Shown: positions 35,896 to 45,757 of the stretch, piece after piece
Position numbering within the stretch: position 1 is the first letter of the stretch
Layout: every line of letters begins with the position of its first letter
Made by a program: the position numbers and the translations under genes
The notes under the pieces: model-generated
What the model was told of the DNA's origin: nothing
The model's database searches: none
The model's input: only the letters and a program-made list of their open reading frames with translations
Assembly (NCBI GenBank): GCA_937801655.1
Contig: CALMWC010000007.1
Location: forward strand, 1 to 64,000
Direction of reading: 5' to 3'
Length of the DNA stretch: 64,000 nt
Source: an uncultured Gammaproteobacteria bacterium
Lineage (GTDB): Bacteria > Pseudomonadota > Gammaproteobacteria > Steroidobacterales > UBA11654

Positions 35896-36717
35896 ATGTT
35901 AATCATGGAAGTATTAAGTCAAACTGAAATAATCAGTATTATTATTCTAATCTTATTCTCAGGGTCGATCGCTGGAATATTAGCTGGGTTAATTGGTGTA
36001 GGTGGAGGTATTGTGGTTGTCCCTGTCCTCTTTTATTTGTTTACTTATTTGGATTATAACGAAGCCATTATTATGCATATGGCAGTTGCTACCTCACTCT
36101 TCATCATTGTTCCAACGAGCATCAGATCGGCTCTACAGCATAGAAATAGAGGTGCATTTGATAATAAGGTTTTTAAACGTTGGCTTATTCCTCTTGCATT
36201 TGGTTCTTTATTGGGAAGTATTATTGCTAGTTTTTTATCTTTTGAAACATTAACTTTATTTTTTGCTGTAATAGCTGGTTTTGTTTCAATTCAAATGTTG
36301 AGAGACCAAAAAGAAAGAAAGTTACCAAAACTTATTTTCAATATTGCCCCTCTCTTTATAGGGTTCGTTTCAGCCATGATGGGTATTGGAGGTGGAACTC
36401 TCAGTGTTCCTGTTATGAACTTGTCAGGTATAGAGATTAAAAAAGCTATAGGAACATCCGCTGCGTTTGGAACTGTTATTGCCATACCCTCTTCTATTGG
36501 TTTTATTATTACTGGACTTTCCCAGTCTTCACTTTTGCCTGAATACACTATTGGCTATATCAACTGGTTATTTTTTATTTTAATAGTTCCTGTAACATTA
36601 ATATTTGTTCCAATTGGTGTGAAAATAGCTCACAAAATACCTCAAAATATTCTGCGAAGATTGTTTGGTTTATTTTTAGGCATCACTGCTATCAAAATGT
36701 TTAGTGATTTGATTTAG
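35896..36717 (+). CDS. sulfite exporter TauE/SafE family membrane protein
   Basis: The 273-residue protein has eight or so hydrophobic segments with the duplicated glycine motifs of this family: GILAGLIGVGGGIVVVPVLFYLF (about residues 28-50) and GFVSAMMGIGGGTLSVPVMNLSG. Members export or import sulfite, sulfoacetate, taurine-derived anions or other small organosulfur acids. The start is ATG at 35896 right after a terminator T-run; an alternative ATG is at 35905. It is followed after 45 bases by a DoxX gene on the same strand. Confidence 0.85.
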   Translation: MLIMEVLSQTEIISIIILILFSGSIAGILAGLIGVGGGIVVVPVLFYLFTYLDYNEAIIMHMAVATSLFIIVPTSIRSALQHRNRGAFDNKVFKRWLIPLAFGSLLGSIIASFLSFETLTLFFAVIAGFVSIQMLRDQKERKLPKLIFNIAPLFIGFVSAMMGIGGGTLSVPVMNLSGIEIKKAIGTSAAFGTVIAIPSSIGFIITGLSQSSLLPEYTIGYINWLFFILIVPVTLIFVPIGVKIAHKIPQNILRRLFGLFLGITAIKMFSDLI

Positions 36718-36762
36718 AATTTAAACAGCCATACTGATCATCATTTGTTATGATTATTTTTT

Positions 36763-37209
36763 ATGAATAAATTAAATAAATTTCTTGAAGAACTGGCGTC
36801 TCCATTAAAAAAATACGCCATCTATTTATTACGAATAGGTCTTGGCACTTCCTTTTTTCTTCATGGCTATGGAAAACTTCCAATCCAGCAGAGTTTTATT
36901 AGTTGGTTATCATCAAAAGGGATTCCATTAGCTGAAATTACTGCTCATTTAATTGCCTGGGGTGAAATAGTATCGGGTATTGGTATTCTAACAGGGGGTT
37001 TAATTGGATCTAGAGCTTATCTAGCAGGAGTTTTAATCACGAGATTATCAGGTGGAGCAGTAATGATTATAATGATCGGTGCTTTGTTAATAGCTCATTC
37101 TGATTGGGGTATTTTCTTTGGAGAAAGAGGATCTATTTTATTCGCTAGTGAACAGCTGTTTCTATTGCTCTTGGGTACTTATTTTGCAATTAAAGGAAAC
37201 GATGCTTAA
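36763..37209 (+). CDS. DoxX-family membrane protein
   Basis: The 148-residue protein has four predicted helices with the DoxX motif LLRIGLGTSFFLHGYGKLP near residues 21-39 and GEIVSGIGILTGGLIGSRAYLAG. DoxX proteins are linked to quinol-dependent thiosulfate oxidation in archaea and to redox stress in bacteria, but most are uncharacterised. Pairing with the TauE-type transporter suggests sulfur-compound handling, which is inference. It ends 11 bases before the converging TPR gene. Confidence 0.85.
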   Translation: MNKLNKFLEELASPLKKYAIYLLRIGLGTSFFLHGYGKLPIQQSFISWLSSKGIPLAEITAHLIAWGEIVSGIGILTGGLIGSRAYLAGVLITRLSGGAVMIIMIGALLIAHSDWGIFFGERGSILFASEQLFLLLLGTYFAIKGNDA

Positions 37210-37219
37210 TCGATAGTCA

Positions 37220-38938
37220 TTAGAAGCTAAGGGCTTGTGATTCTCCACTTCTTAACTGTTCTTCTATGTTCTTCATTTGGTTTTGCAATAAGGTAACTCT
37301 TTCAACTTCTTTGTCTAAAAACTTTTGCCAGTTTTGAACTGTTCTTACAGTTGCTGGTGTTGGGCACGAAATAACTTTTCCTTCAATTTCTTTACCCATA
37401 TCCTTGAATGCTTTCTGCGTTTCCAATGTCACAGTTAGTGTTTCTCTATCCATTCCTTCGGAAGCAGCACATTCATTTAGAGCAATTTCATTTCTAGCAT
37501 CGGCATCAATCTTAGCTGATGCAAATGATGCTTTAGAGTCCTCATACATAGCTACTTCAAATTGACACATGCCTAATGTGATATATGAATCATCCAATCG
37601 TTTAAGATCTCCTTTGTTGATCGCAACTTTAGCAGAATCCACACAGCCCTTAAAATCAGCTATGTTGGATAATGATCTAGCAAGTCTTATGTCTAATTCT
37701 CCATCGTCTGATAATTTTGCTGCTTCTCTCAAAGCAATAATTGCATTATCGTCATACTGAGCTAAAAACCAAGACTGTGATAGTAACTTCCAATTTTTAA
37801 CTTCTTTATCCAATAAGTCTTCATCCATTGCTTTTTGAAGAAGTTTTGCTGCTTCATATGGCACTTCAACAGATAGATACAATTGAGCCATTTGAACAAA
37901 TTCACTACTCTTTTCTAAGAATCCTTCGTGATATGCCGTTTGATAAGCAGCCATTTGGCTTTCTTCTTGCCTGTCTTGACCATAAAAAGCGGAAAGCTGA
38001 GTCCAATATTCTTTTTTAGACCATTCAACTACTAGTCGTTCAAGAACTTCTTTAACTTTATCCATTTCTTCTAATTCAAAGTAAGCTGCCCTTAAAAGCA
38101 ACCACCATTGTTCTTTTGTAGGGCCGATGGCTAGATTTTTTACATCAGTTTCTAAACCTCTAATGGCTTCTTCTATAACGGGATAATCATCCGAACTTTT
38201 TCTTGTTGAAGCTAAATCCATTTTCAGTTTATTTTTCACTTGATTGGCTAGGACAATGTAATCGAAATTATTTTTATCGTATTTAATTCTGTTTTCAGAT
38301 GCAGCTGTTGTTACATTTTTTTGCAGTTGCTCCAATCTAAAAGCATTTCTTTCTTCCGATAGCGTTATTGCTTGTTCAACTATTGGTATCATTTCTCTGT
38401 ATTTTTTTTGTTGGTATAGAGCTGAACCTTTTAAAATATATAAATCAGGTCTGGGTGCAGAATCATTAGCTAAAATGGAGTCCACTGCTTTGATAGCGTT
38501 TGTCCAATCTTCTAGCTGAAAATAGAGTTGAGCAATAGTAAACCTTGAAGCCGAGACCAATCCATCGGGTACATTCTCATCATCAACTACTTTTTGGTAA
38601 TAAATGATAGCTCCTTTATAGTCTTCTTTTAGGTATTGCAGATATGCTAAGAAGTAGTTAACTTGTCCTCTTTCATAAGGCGATAGTTTTTTAAACGCCA
38701 ATATACTTTGAAGTTCACTTAATCCTTCATCAAGTTTTTCATTTTCTATAAGATCTTGAGCTACGCCTAGTTTCTTAGCAACTTTTTCACTCATTGAACC
38801 TGTTTTCTTAGTTTTTCTTTTAGCGTTTTCTTCTTGGGCATAGACCGATGAGAAGCTCAAGCTTTTATGTTCGTTATTAAACTCTAAAAAATTAATTAAA
38901 AGAGAAATAACAATGAATAATACTATTTTAATTTTCAT
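37220..38938 (-). CDS. TPR-repeat protein of the TonB2-type operon
   Basis: The 572-residue protein has an N-terminal hydrophobic signal (residues 1-35) and then many helical TPR-like repeats, seen as pairs such as YERGQVNYFLAYLQYLKEDYKGAIIYYQKVV and RPDLYILKGSALYQQKKYREMIPIVEQA. It is probably periplasmic. It ends the gene order DUF3450-(MotA/TolQ/ExbB)-ExbB-ExbD-TonB-TPR found in Vibrio and Shewanella TonB2 systems, where such a protein helps TonB function. It starts 1 base after the tonB stop. Confidence 0.85.
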   Translation of the reverse strand: MKIKIVLFIVISLLINFLEFNNEHKSLSFSSVYAQEENAKRKTKKTGSMSEKVAKKLGVAQDLIENEKLDEGLSELQSILAFKKLSPYERGQVNYFLAYLQYLKEDYKGAIIYYQKVVDDENVPDGLVSASRFTIAQLYFQLEDWTNAIKAVDSILANDSAPRPDLYILKGSALYQQKKYREMIPIVEQAITLSEERNAFRLEQLQKNVTTAASENRIKYDKNNFDYIVLANQVKNKLKMDLASTRKSSDDYPVIEEAIRGLETDVKNLAIGPTKEQWWLLLRAAYFELEEMDKVKEVLERLVVEWSKKEYWTQLSAFYGQDRQEESQMAAYQTAYHEGFLEKSSEFVQMAQLYLSVEVPYEAAKLLQKAMDEDLLDKEVKNWKLLSQSWFLAQYDDNAIIALREAAKLSDDGELDIRLARSLSNIADFKGCVDSAKVAINKGDLKRLDDSYITLGMCQFEVAMYEDSKASFASAKIDADARNEIALNECAASEGMDRETLTVTLETQKAFKDMGKEIEGKVISCPTPATVRTVQNWQKFLDKEVERVTLLQNQMKNIEEQLRSGESQALSF

Positions 38939-38939
38939 A

Positions 38940-39587
38940 CTATCTTTCTAACTCAAATGTAATTTTATGTTGAACCCCAGGAACATCGATTGGCGTTCCA
39001 TTGATGACTCGAGGTTTGTATTTAAATTTAGCCGTTGCTTTAACAGAGGCATTTGCAAATAAGCTGCTTGTGCACTCAACTACTTTTGCACCACTTGTGG
39101 TTCCATTTCTTGTCACTGTGTATTCAATGATACACCAACCCTCTATACCTCTTGAGAGCGCTCTGTTGGGATAAATTGGTGCTACTTTAACAATTGGTAG
39201 GTATTCACCTTCTCCTGCATTAAAGCCCCCTATTCCAGCACCAACACCGACACCTGTATCTACGGCACCAATATTAACAGTCTCAGCTGATGTATCTATA
39301 TCATCGAGTTGTTGTGGTGTATCAGGGGGTGGCTCTTCTGGCTCTGGTGGTTTTTTTGGTTTTGCAGTTTTTGTATCCAATGATTCATCTTTTTTAACTC
39401 TGACAAAATCAACAAAGCGAAGATCATTTTTTTTAGTAATAGAATCTTCACCAGTAGCAATTAGAATTTGCATTAGCCAAAGGATAGAAAACGTAGTAAA
39501 AATAGAAATAAAGCCAGCTAATACAATCCTTATTATTGGATTACCTAGATCGATATTATTATTTGTTTGCTCTATTGCTTCAGACAT
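38940..39587 (-). CDS. tonB: TonB-family energy transducer
   Basis: The 215-residue protein has a single N-terminal membrane helix (about residues 22-45), a proline-rich spacer (KPKKPPEPEEPPPDTPQQ) and a C-terminal TonB domain, EYLPIVKVAPIYPNRALSRGIEGWCIIEYTVTRNG ... FKYKPRVINGTPIDVPGV. It spans the periplasm and transmits proton-motive-force energy from ExbB/ExbD to outer-membrane receptors. The TonB domain is short, as in TonB2-type proteins. It is 12 bases downstream of exbD. Confidence 0.94.
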   Translation of the reverse strand: MSEAIEQTNNNIDLGNPIIRIVLAGFISIFTTFSILWLMQILIATGEDSITKKNDLRFVDFVRVKKDESLDTKTAKPKKPPEPEEPPPDTPQQLDDIDTSAETVNIGAVDTGVGVGAGIGGFNAGEGEYLPIVKVAPIYPNRALSRGIEGWCIIEYTVTRNGTTSGAKVVECTSSLFANASVKATAKFKYKPRVINGTPIDVPGVQHKITFELER

Positions 39588-39599
39588 GTTTACTTTTAT

Positions 39600-40007
39600 T
39601 TAATCTTCTTCTGCAGCAATTGAAACATTAAAAACTCCTGCTTGTCTCGCTGCGTCCATAACTGTTACCAATGTTTCTGTGAATGCTTTTTTATCAGCTT
39701 GAATGATCACTGAACCCTCAGGATTTTCTGCATGCATTCTTTCAATATTAGCTCTTACAGCCCTGGGATCAATTCTTCTTCGGTTAATCCAGATTTCATT
39801 ATTAGAGCCAATTGCTACTAGAATGTTTGCGTTCTCTTTTTTGACAGCTGTGGGGGCATCGGGTCTATTAACATCAAGACCTGATTCTTTTACAAACGAG
39901 GCTGTCACAATGAAGAATATAAGCATGATGAAGACTACATCAAGCATTGGTGTTAAGTTAATTTCGGCTTCTTCTTCTGGAGCTGCCTGAAATAAATTTT
40001 TTCTCAT
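39600..40007 (-). CDS. exbD: ExbD biopolymer transport protein
   Basis: The 135-residue protein has one N-terminal helix carrying the essential Asp in INLTPMLDVVFIMLIFFIV (Asp23 or so), followed by a periplasmic domain ending in VMDAARQAGVFNVSIAAEED. It couples the proton gradient to TonB together with ExbB. It lies 22 bases downstream of exbB. Confidence 0.95.
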   Translation of the reverse strand: MRKNLFQAAPEEEAEINLTPMLDVVFIMLIFFIVTASFVKESGLDVNRPDAPTAVKKENANILVAIGSNNEIWINRRRIDPRAVRANIERMHAENPEGSVIIQADKKAFTETLVTVMDAARQAGVFNVSIAAEED

Positions 40008-40029
40008 AATAAGTTATCCTTTATCTGTC

Positions 40030-40548
40030 TTAATCGTCTTGACTAAGTTCTTCTTCTAAACTATCAACCTCAGTGGTTACCTTTTGTGTAAGTAATGTTG
40101 CAAGAAATACACCAGAGAGTGCACCAACCATTCCCGCCATCGTTGGTATTGTTGCTTTTGATACCCCAGAGGCCATTGAACGAGCATTACCGGAACCCGA
40201 TACTGCCATTACATCAAACACCTCAATCATGCCTGTAACTGTTCCCATTAACCCAAGTAATGGACAAAGAGCTACCAAGGTTTTAATGATTGGTAGGTAC
40301 TGGTTTGCTGACATATTAAATTCGGAAATTAGCTTTTCTCTTAAGGCTTCTGAAGCCCAAGATTTTTTATCCATTCTTGCATTCCAAGTAGACTGAATGG
40401 CAGCTTTTAATGTTTTAAGTTCCGATTGAAAATATGCAATTCTCTCTAGAATTAACATCCACATAAGGAATATCACTACAGCAATAACATTAAGCACCTG
40501 TCCACCCATTTCTAGGAAATCTCTCACTGCTATAAATGTTTCAGTCAT
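40030..40548 (-). CDS. exbB: ExbB-type proton channel protein
   Basis: The 172-residue protein of the MotA/TolQ/ExbB family has three predicted helices and the conserved core TLVALCPLLGLMGTVTGMIEVFDVMA and ISKATIPTMAGMVGALSGVFLATLL-like C-terminal helix. It surrounds the ExbD dimer in the inner membrane. It lies 28 bases downstream of the larger, periplasmically extended paralog in the same operon. Confidence 0.92.
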   Translation of the reverse strand: MTETFIAVRDFLEMGGQVLNVIAVVIFLMWMLILERIAYFQSELKTLKAAIQSTWNARMDKKSWASEALREKLISEFNMSANQYLPIIKTLVALCPLLGLMGTVTGMIEVFDVMAVSGSGNARSMASGVSKATIPTMAGMVGALSGVFLATLLTQKVTTEVDSLEEELSQDD

Positions 40549-40576
40549 AAAATGCTCTCTACTAATTATTTATGTC

Positions 40577-41938
40577 TTAGCTTGAATGTTTTTCAGAATG
40601 ACGAGCAATTATACCTGCACCTTGTTCTTGGATGATTTGGGTAACCCTTCTGCTTCTTCCACTAACAATTGTATGCAGCAAAGTTGTTGGTATTGCAACG
40701 ACTAAACCTAATACTGTGGTAACCAATGCCTGAGAAATACCACCAGCCATTAGTTTTGGATCACCTGTTCCATATAATGTTATGGCTTGGAAGGTTTTAA
40801 TCATTCCTGTTACGGTTCCCAGTAGTCCCATCAATGGAGCAACAACTGATATAACTTTAATAATCATTAGGCCTTTGTTGAGATCAGGAGTTTCTTTAAA
40901 TACTGCCTCAGCCATTTTGAGTTCAAGTGTATCAGTGTCTACATTTTTATTTTCTTCATAAACACCCAATACCCTTCCAAGAGGATTATCATCAGTGATT
41001 ACATCACTTTCCAGTTGAGCAGTAACTTTTTTATCAGCTGCAGTAAGAACCACTAGCCTTTGTATTGCAATACTGACACCAAAAAAACCTAGAAGCAGAA
41101 CCAAGTAACCCACAATACCACCTTGGTCAACTCTTTCTCTTAAGTTTGGTCTATCAACTAGAGAACCTAAGACACCACCCAATGTAGGATCAAGGCCAAA
41201 AGCAACTTTTTCATCTGATTCAACAAATATATCTGAAGTACTTTTAGTGAATCGTCTTCCTTCTGGTTGTCTCGGAATTTCTGTCACGTTACCAGTTTCC
41301 ACTGAATAGTTAAGGTATTTGCCATCGGCTACTATATTAAAAGCACCAACTCTGACAACCTCAATTGTGTTTTTAGTTCCATTTGTATCTATAACATCAG
41401 TGGAGAACTTAACCACTTTTCCTGATTCAGTCATTTCTTTTTGAAGTTCAAACCAGAGTCTTTCAATCTCATCTATCGAGGGTAATTTTGAATTACTACC
41501 AATTTTCTTAGCTAGCCCTTCGAGAAATGGGACTCTATCTGGGTATTGAATATTAGTGAGAGAATTCTCAAAACGTGTTCTAGCATCACCAGCAACTTGC
41601 TGCATTACACCAAAGAGTTCTTTTAATGCACCTAGACGTTCGTTTAGAGTTTCTTGAAGTATATTAAGTTCTGCTTCATTTTCTTCAAAAATAGCTTCCA
41701 GCCTAGTGCTTCTATTTTCTTCATTTATTTTTGTGGATTCAGAGTCAGCCAACAATTCTTCTTGTTGATTTCTTTTTTGTCTAAACTCGTTTTCTCTTTT
41801 TTTATTTTCGGCATTGTCATTAATTTTGCCTTGTTGAACACGTTCAAGCAATTGATCAACTGTTGTTGCAGCTTGTTGAGAAAAAACAGGAAAAGATATT
41901 AGAGCAAGTAATCCTATAATTATTTTAAAGTTTTTCAT
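40577..41938 (-). CDS. MotA/TolQ/ExbB-domain protein with long periplasmic N-terminus (TtpC-like)
   Basis: The 453-residue protein starts with a signal peptide (residues 1-20). A charged, coiled-coil region follows (about residues 40-120), then a beta-rich periplasmic domain, and a C-terminal ExbB-like unit from about residue 280 with APLMGLLGTVTGMIKTFQAITLYG and ISQALVTTVLGLVVAIPTTLLHT. This is the TtpC architecture of Vibrio TonB2 systems, which stabilises ExbB2/ExbD2/TonB2. It overlaps the upstream DUF3450-type gene by 1 base. Confidence 0.88.
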   Translation of the reverse strand: MKNFKIIIGLLALISFPVFSQQAATTVDQLLERVQQGKINDNAENKKRENEFRQKRNQQEELLADSESTKINEENRSTRLEAIFEENEAELNILQETLNERLGALKELFGVMQQVAGDARTRFENSLTNIQYPDRVPFLEGLAKKIGSNSKLPSIDEIERLWFELQKEMTESGKVVKFSTDVIDTNGTKNTIEVVRVGAFNIVADGKYLNYSVETGNVTEIPRQPEGRRFTKSTSDIFVESDEKVAFGLDPTLGGVLGSLVDRPNLRERVDQGGIVGYLVLLLGFFGVSIAIQRLVVLTAADKKVTAQLESDVITDDNPLGRVLGVYEENKNVDTDTLELKMAEAVFKETPDLNKGLMIIKVISVVAPLMGLLGTVTGMIKTFQAITLYGTGDPKLMAGGISQALVTTVLGLVVAIPTTLLHTIVSGRSRRVTQIIQEQGAGIIARHSEKHSS

Positions 41939-42711
41939 TATATTGTCTCCGCTGTGTCTACAGGCAGGATAACTAAATCAGGTGCAATCTGTTTCTTAGC
42001 AATTTTAAGGCCCATTTTTATTTCATTACGATGAGAGTCTGCATCTTCCCATTGCTTAGTTCTCTGATTCCAAACACCCGATGTTTTGCCATCAATGGAT
42101 TGATACATGAAAGAGATTCTTCCTACTTTAAGAAAATCTAATTGTAGAGTTTTTCCGTCAACATCTAATGTATCTTTATAGGTTTCAATAGTTTTACCAT
42201 AGTCATTTTCTATTTGATAAGCTTCAGAGACTTTTCTAAATTTTTCAGCAACAGTCACATCTTGTCTTTCCATAATTTCTTTTAGGCTGTCTACTCTTTT
42301 AGTTCTCTCATCCAAAAGAAAGGGAATATCTAGTGATACAAATTGATCCAATGACTCAATCATCTTTGTCATTGTTGGTACAATTTGTCTATTGATTTGT
42401 GAAGCAACAACAATTGACTTTTCAAGGTCTACTTTTACTCTTGCTTGATTTTCAATCTGCAACTCTAAAAGTTTATTGTAGATTTGTAAGCCATCAATCT
42501 CTTTAAGCGTGGCTCTATATTTGTCTTCCATTTTTCTTGTCTGTTCTACAACGGTGTCAACTCTTAGTTGTGAATCTTGAGCCAACAAGGTTCTCTCTGT
42601 CTGACCATTTAGAACCTGGCTTAATGTTTGAGCTGGAAGAATCATAGGTATAGCAATTAGCATAAAGCTAATGATTACTATATTTGTCGTTAGTCTATGA
42701 AAATGTTTCAT
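41938..42711 (-). CDS. DUF3450-type coiled-coil protein at head of the TonB2 operon
   Basis: The start at 42711 is chosen because it follows GAGGGAAC and gives a signal peptide (hydrophobic residues 8-26, cleavage near ILPAQ); the longer frame to 42825 adds a polar 38-residue tail without a ribosome site. The mature protein, about 230 residues, is charged and predicted to be coiled-coil in its first half (residues 40-120), and ends LDVDGKTLQLDFLKVGRISFMYQSIDGK. This is the DUF3450 pattern found upstream of TtpC in TonB2 clusters. The likely location is the periplasm. Confidence 0.85.
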   Translation of the reverse strand: MKHFHRLTTNIVIISFMLIAIPMILPAQTLSQVLNGQTERTLLAQDSQLRVDTVVEQTRKMEDKYRATLKEIDGLQIYNKLLELQIENQARVKVDLEKSIVVASQINRQIVPTMTKMIESLDQFVSLDIPFLLDERTKRVDSLKEIMERQDVTVAEKFRKVSEAYQIENDYGKTIETYKDTLDVDGKTLQLDFLKVGRISFMYQSIDGKTSGVWNQRTKQWEDADSHRNEIKMGLKIAKKQIAPDLVILPVDTAETI

Positions 42712-42912
42712 ATAGTTCCCTCGAATGATTTTTAAGTAATTAATTGGAGGACTTCTATCCTCACCAAAGTAGTTGATAATATCATAACCAATATATAGTC
42801 CAACAATAAATTTTGAATTATTCATTAAATATTTTTTTTATCAATTAGCATAAATAAACAAATTATCTTAGTTTTTTGCATATATATATAACCTTTATTT
42901 ATTGAATAGTAG

Positions 42913-42942
42913 TTGACAAGGCAAAGGCTTAAGATGAATAAT
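42913..42942 (+). promoter_or_regulatory. candidate promoter of the ilv-leu operon
   Basis: A consensus TTGACA (42913-42918) and AATAAT (42937-42942) are 18 bases apart. Transcription would start near 42949, close to the second in-frame leader ATG. An alternative promoter further upstream, around the TATATATATAAC at 42881-42892, would let the leader begin at 42934, which has the better ribosome site. Which one is used decides the leader start. Confidence 0.5.
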
Positions 42943-43038
42943 TGCAGAATGAAACTTAATTATGAAAAAATATTAATTGATTTAAACTCACAAAGTATTA
43001 TTTTGCTTGGGTTACTACTGCTAGTTTTACCTAGTTAT

Positions 43039-43053
<15 letters not shown>
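42934..43053 (+). CDS. ilv-leu leader peptide (Leu/Ile/Val-rich)
   Basis: The short frame encodes 39 residues (34 from the alternative ATG at 42949). Codons 42997-43029 read Ile-Ile-Leu-Leu-Gly-Leu-Leu-Leu-Leu-Val-Leu: seven Leu, two Ile and one Val in eleven codons. Four consecutive Leu codons fall at 43012-43023. The stop is TAA at 43051. AAGG lies 6 bases before the ATG at 42934. It precedes a terminator and the branched-chain operon, so it acts as a ribosome-stalling sensor of charged tRNA. The peptide itself probably has no function. Confidence 0.65.
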
Positions 43054-44165
<1,112 letters not shown>

Positions 44166-44208
44166 ATGCTGATACGCACATAAGTTATATTTTTAAGGGA
44201 AGGTAAGA

Positions 44209-45747
44209 ATGAATCAAGACAATAACATAATAATATTTGACACTACGCTCAGGGATGGCGAACAAGCTCCTGGGTGCAGCATGACTTTGGGTGAAAAATT
44301 GAAGATTGCACATGCTCTAAAAGAACTAAATGTTAATGTTATAGAAGCAGGCTTTGCTGCTGCTTCTCCTGGTGACTTTGAATCAGTAAAAACTATAGCT
44401 TCAGAAATTGATGGACCCACTATCTGTACATTGGCTCGATGCAATGAAAAAGATATTGAACAAGCATCACTTGCATTAGAGCCAAGTAGCAATAAACGTA
44501 TCCATGTTTTTGTTGCCACCAGTGAAATTCATTTAAAACATAAACTTAGGATGGCCAAAGAAGAAGTTCTAAAGTCTGCTTTTGAGGCTGTAAGGATGGC
44601 AAAGTCTTTTTGCGATGATGTCGAGTTTTCTCCTGAAGATGCATCAAGAACTGATCATGATTTTTTGAGTGAAGTAGTTAATGCAGCAATAGAGGCTGGA
44701 GCAACAACGATAAATATTCCCGATACTGTGGGTTATACAATTCCTTATGAGTTTGGGGAACTTTTTCAATATTTAATCAGTAACTGTAAAAATAGTGACA
44801 AAGTAATATTTAGCGCTCATTGTCATGATGATCTTGGGTTGTCTGTTGCAAATAGTTTGGCTGCTTTAGAATCAGGTGCCAGACAAGTTGAATGCACTAT
44901 AAATGGAATCGGTGAGAGAGCTGGTAATACTTCGTTGGAAGAAATTACAATGGCAATTAAAACCAGAAAAGAGTATTTTGATTTTCAAACATCCATCGAT
45001 ACCACTAAGTTATACCCTACTAGCAGACTTGTATCATCCATAACGGGGATGCATGTACCAAGAAATAAAGCCATTGTTGGAGACAATGCTTTTGCACATG
45101 AGGCTGGCATTCATCAACATGGGATGTTAAGACATTCTTCAACATATGAAATTATGAAGCCTCAAGATGTTGGTATAGCAAGATCAAATTTAGTTTTGGG
45201 TAAGCATAGTGGAAGACATGCATTTTTAGATCGTGTCAAAGAACTAGGTTTTGAACTAGGTGAAGATAAGGTAAATCCTGCGTTTAAAGAATTTAAAAAA
45301 CTGGCTGATAGAAAAAAAGATATATTTGATAGTGATATTGAAGCCATTGTTTTGAATACAAAAACAGCAAATATGAGTAGTTGGGAGTTAGTGGACCTAG
45401 AAACATCTTCTGGATCATCTTGGGGAGCTCAAGCTTCAGTTAAATTGAAAAATAAGAATGGGACTATCGAAGATACTAAAGAAAGTATTTCATCAAAAAA
45501 CGGACCCATTGAATCAGTTTTTAAAGCTATTGAAAATATTACAGGATATAATCCAAAGCTAATTAATTTTGAAATCCACAGTGTCAGTATGGGGGATGAC
45601 GCTCAAGGCGAAGTTACTGTGACTGTGAATTATGAGGGACAAGATTATCGTGGACATGGAATTAGCACTGATATAATTGAATCTGGAGCATTAGCTTATC
45701 TGGAAGTTATTAATCGAATTGATCGAAATAAAAATAGAAATAATTAG
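44209..45747 (+). CDS. leuA: 2-isopropylmalate synthase
   Basis: The 512-residue enzyme has the DRE-TIM motif TTLRDGEQAPG near residues 11-21, the metal-binding HCHDDLGLSVANS, NGIGERAGN and AHEAGIHQHG. The C-terminal regulatory domain from about residue 390 ends EVTVTVNYEGQDYRGHGISTDIIESGALAYLEVINR, so leucine feedback control is likely retained. It is the first committed step of leucine synthesis. It follows ilvC by 43 bases. Confidence 0.97.
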   Translation: MNQDNNIIIFDTTLRDGEQAPGCSMTLGEKLKIAHALKELNVNVIEAGFAAASPGDFESVKTIASEIDGPTICTLARCNEKDIEQASLALEPSSNKRIHVFVATSEIHLKHKLRMAKEEVLKSAFEAVRMAKSFCDDVEFSPEDASRTDHDFLSEVVNAAIEAGATTINIPDTVGYTIPYEFGELFQYLISNCKNSDKVIFSAHCHDDLGLSVANSLAALESGARQVECTINGIGERAGNTSLEEITMAIKTRKEYFDFQTSIDTTKLYPTSRLVSSITGMHVPRNKAIVGDNAFAHEAGIHQHGMLRHSSTYEIMKPQDVGIARSNLVLGKHSGRHAFLDRVKELGFELGEDKVNPAFKEFKKLADRKKDIFDSDIEAIVLNTKTANMSSWELVDLETSSGSSWGAQASVKLKNKNGTIEDTKESISSKNGPIESVFKAIENITGYNPKLINFEIHSVSMGDDAQGEVTVTVNYEGQDYRGHGISTDIIESGALAYLEVINRIDRNKNRNN

Positions 45748-45757
45748 GTAACATTTA

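Noticed and set aside
42875-42900. TATATATATA tract as a repeat or promoter of its own
   Set aside because: It is a short AT run of ten bases. It could hold a -10 box for the leader, but no clear -35 box goes with it, so it is mentioned only as an alternative.
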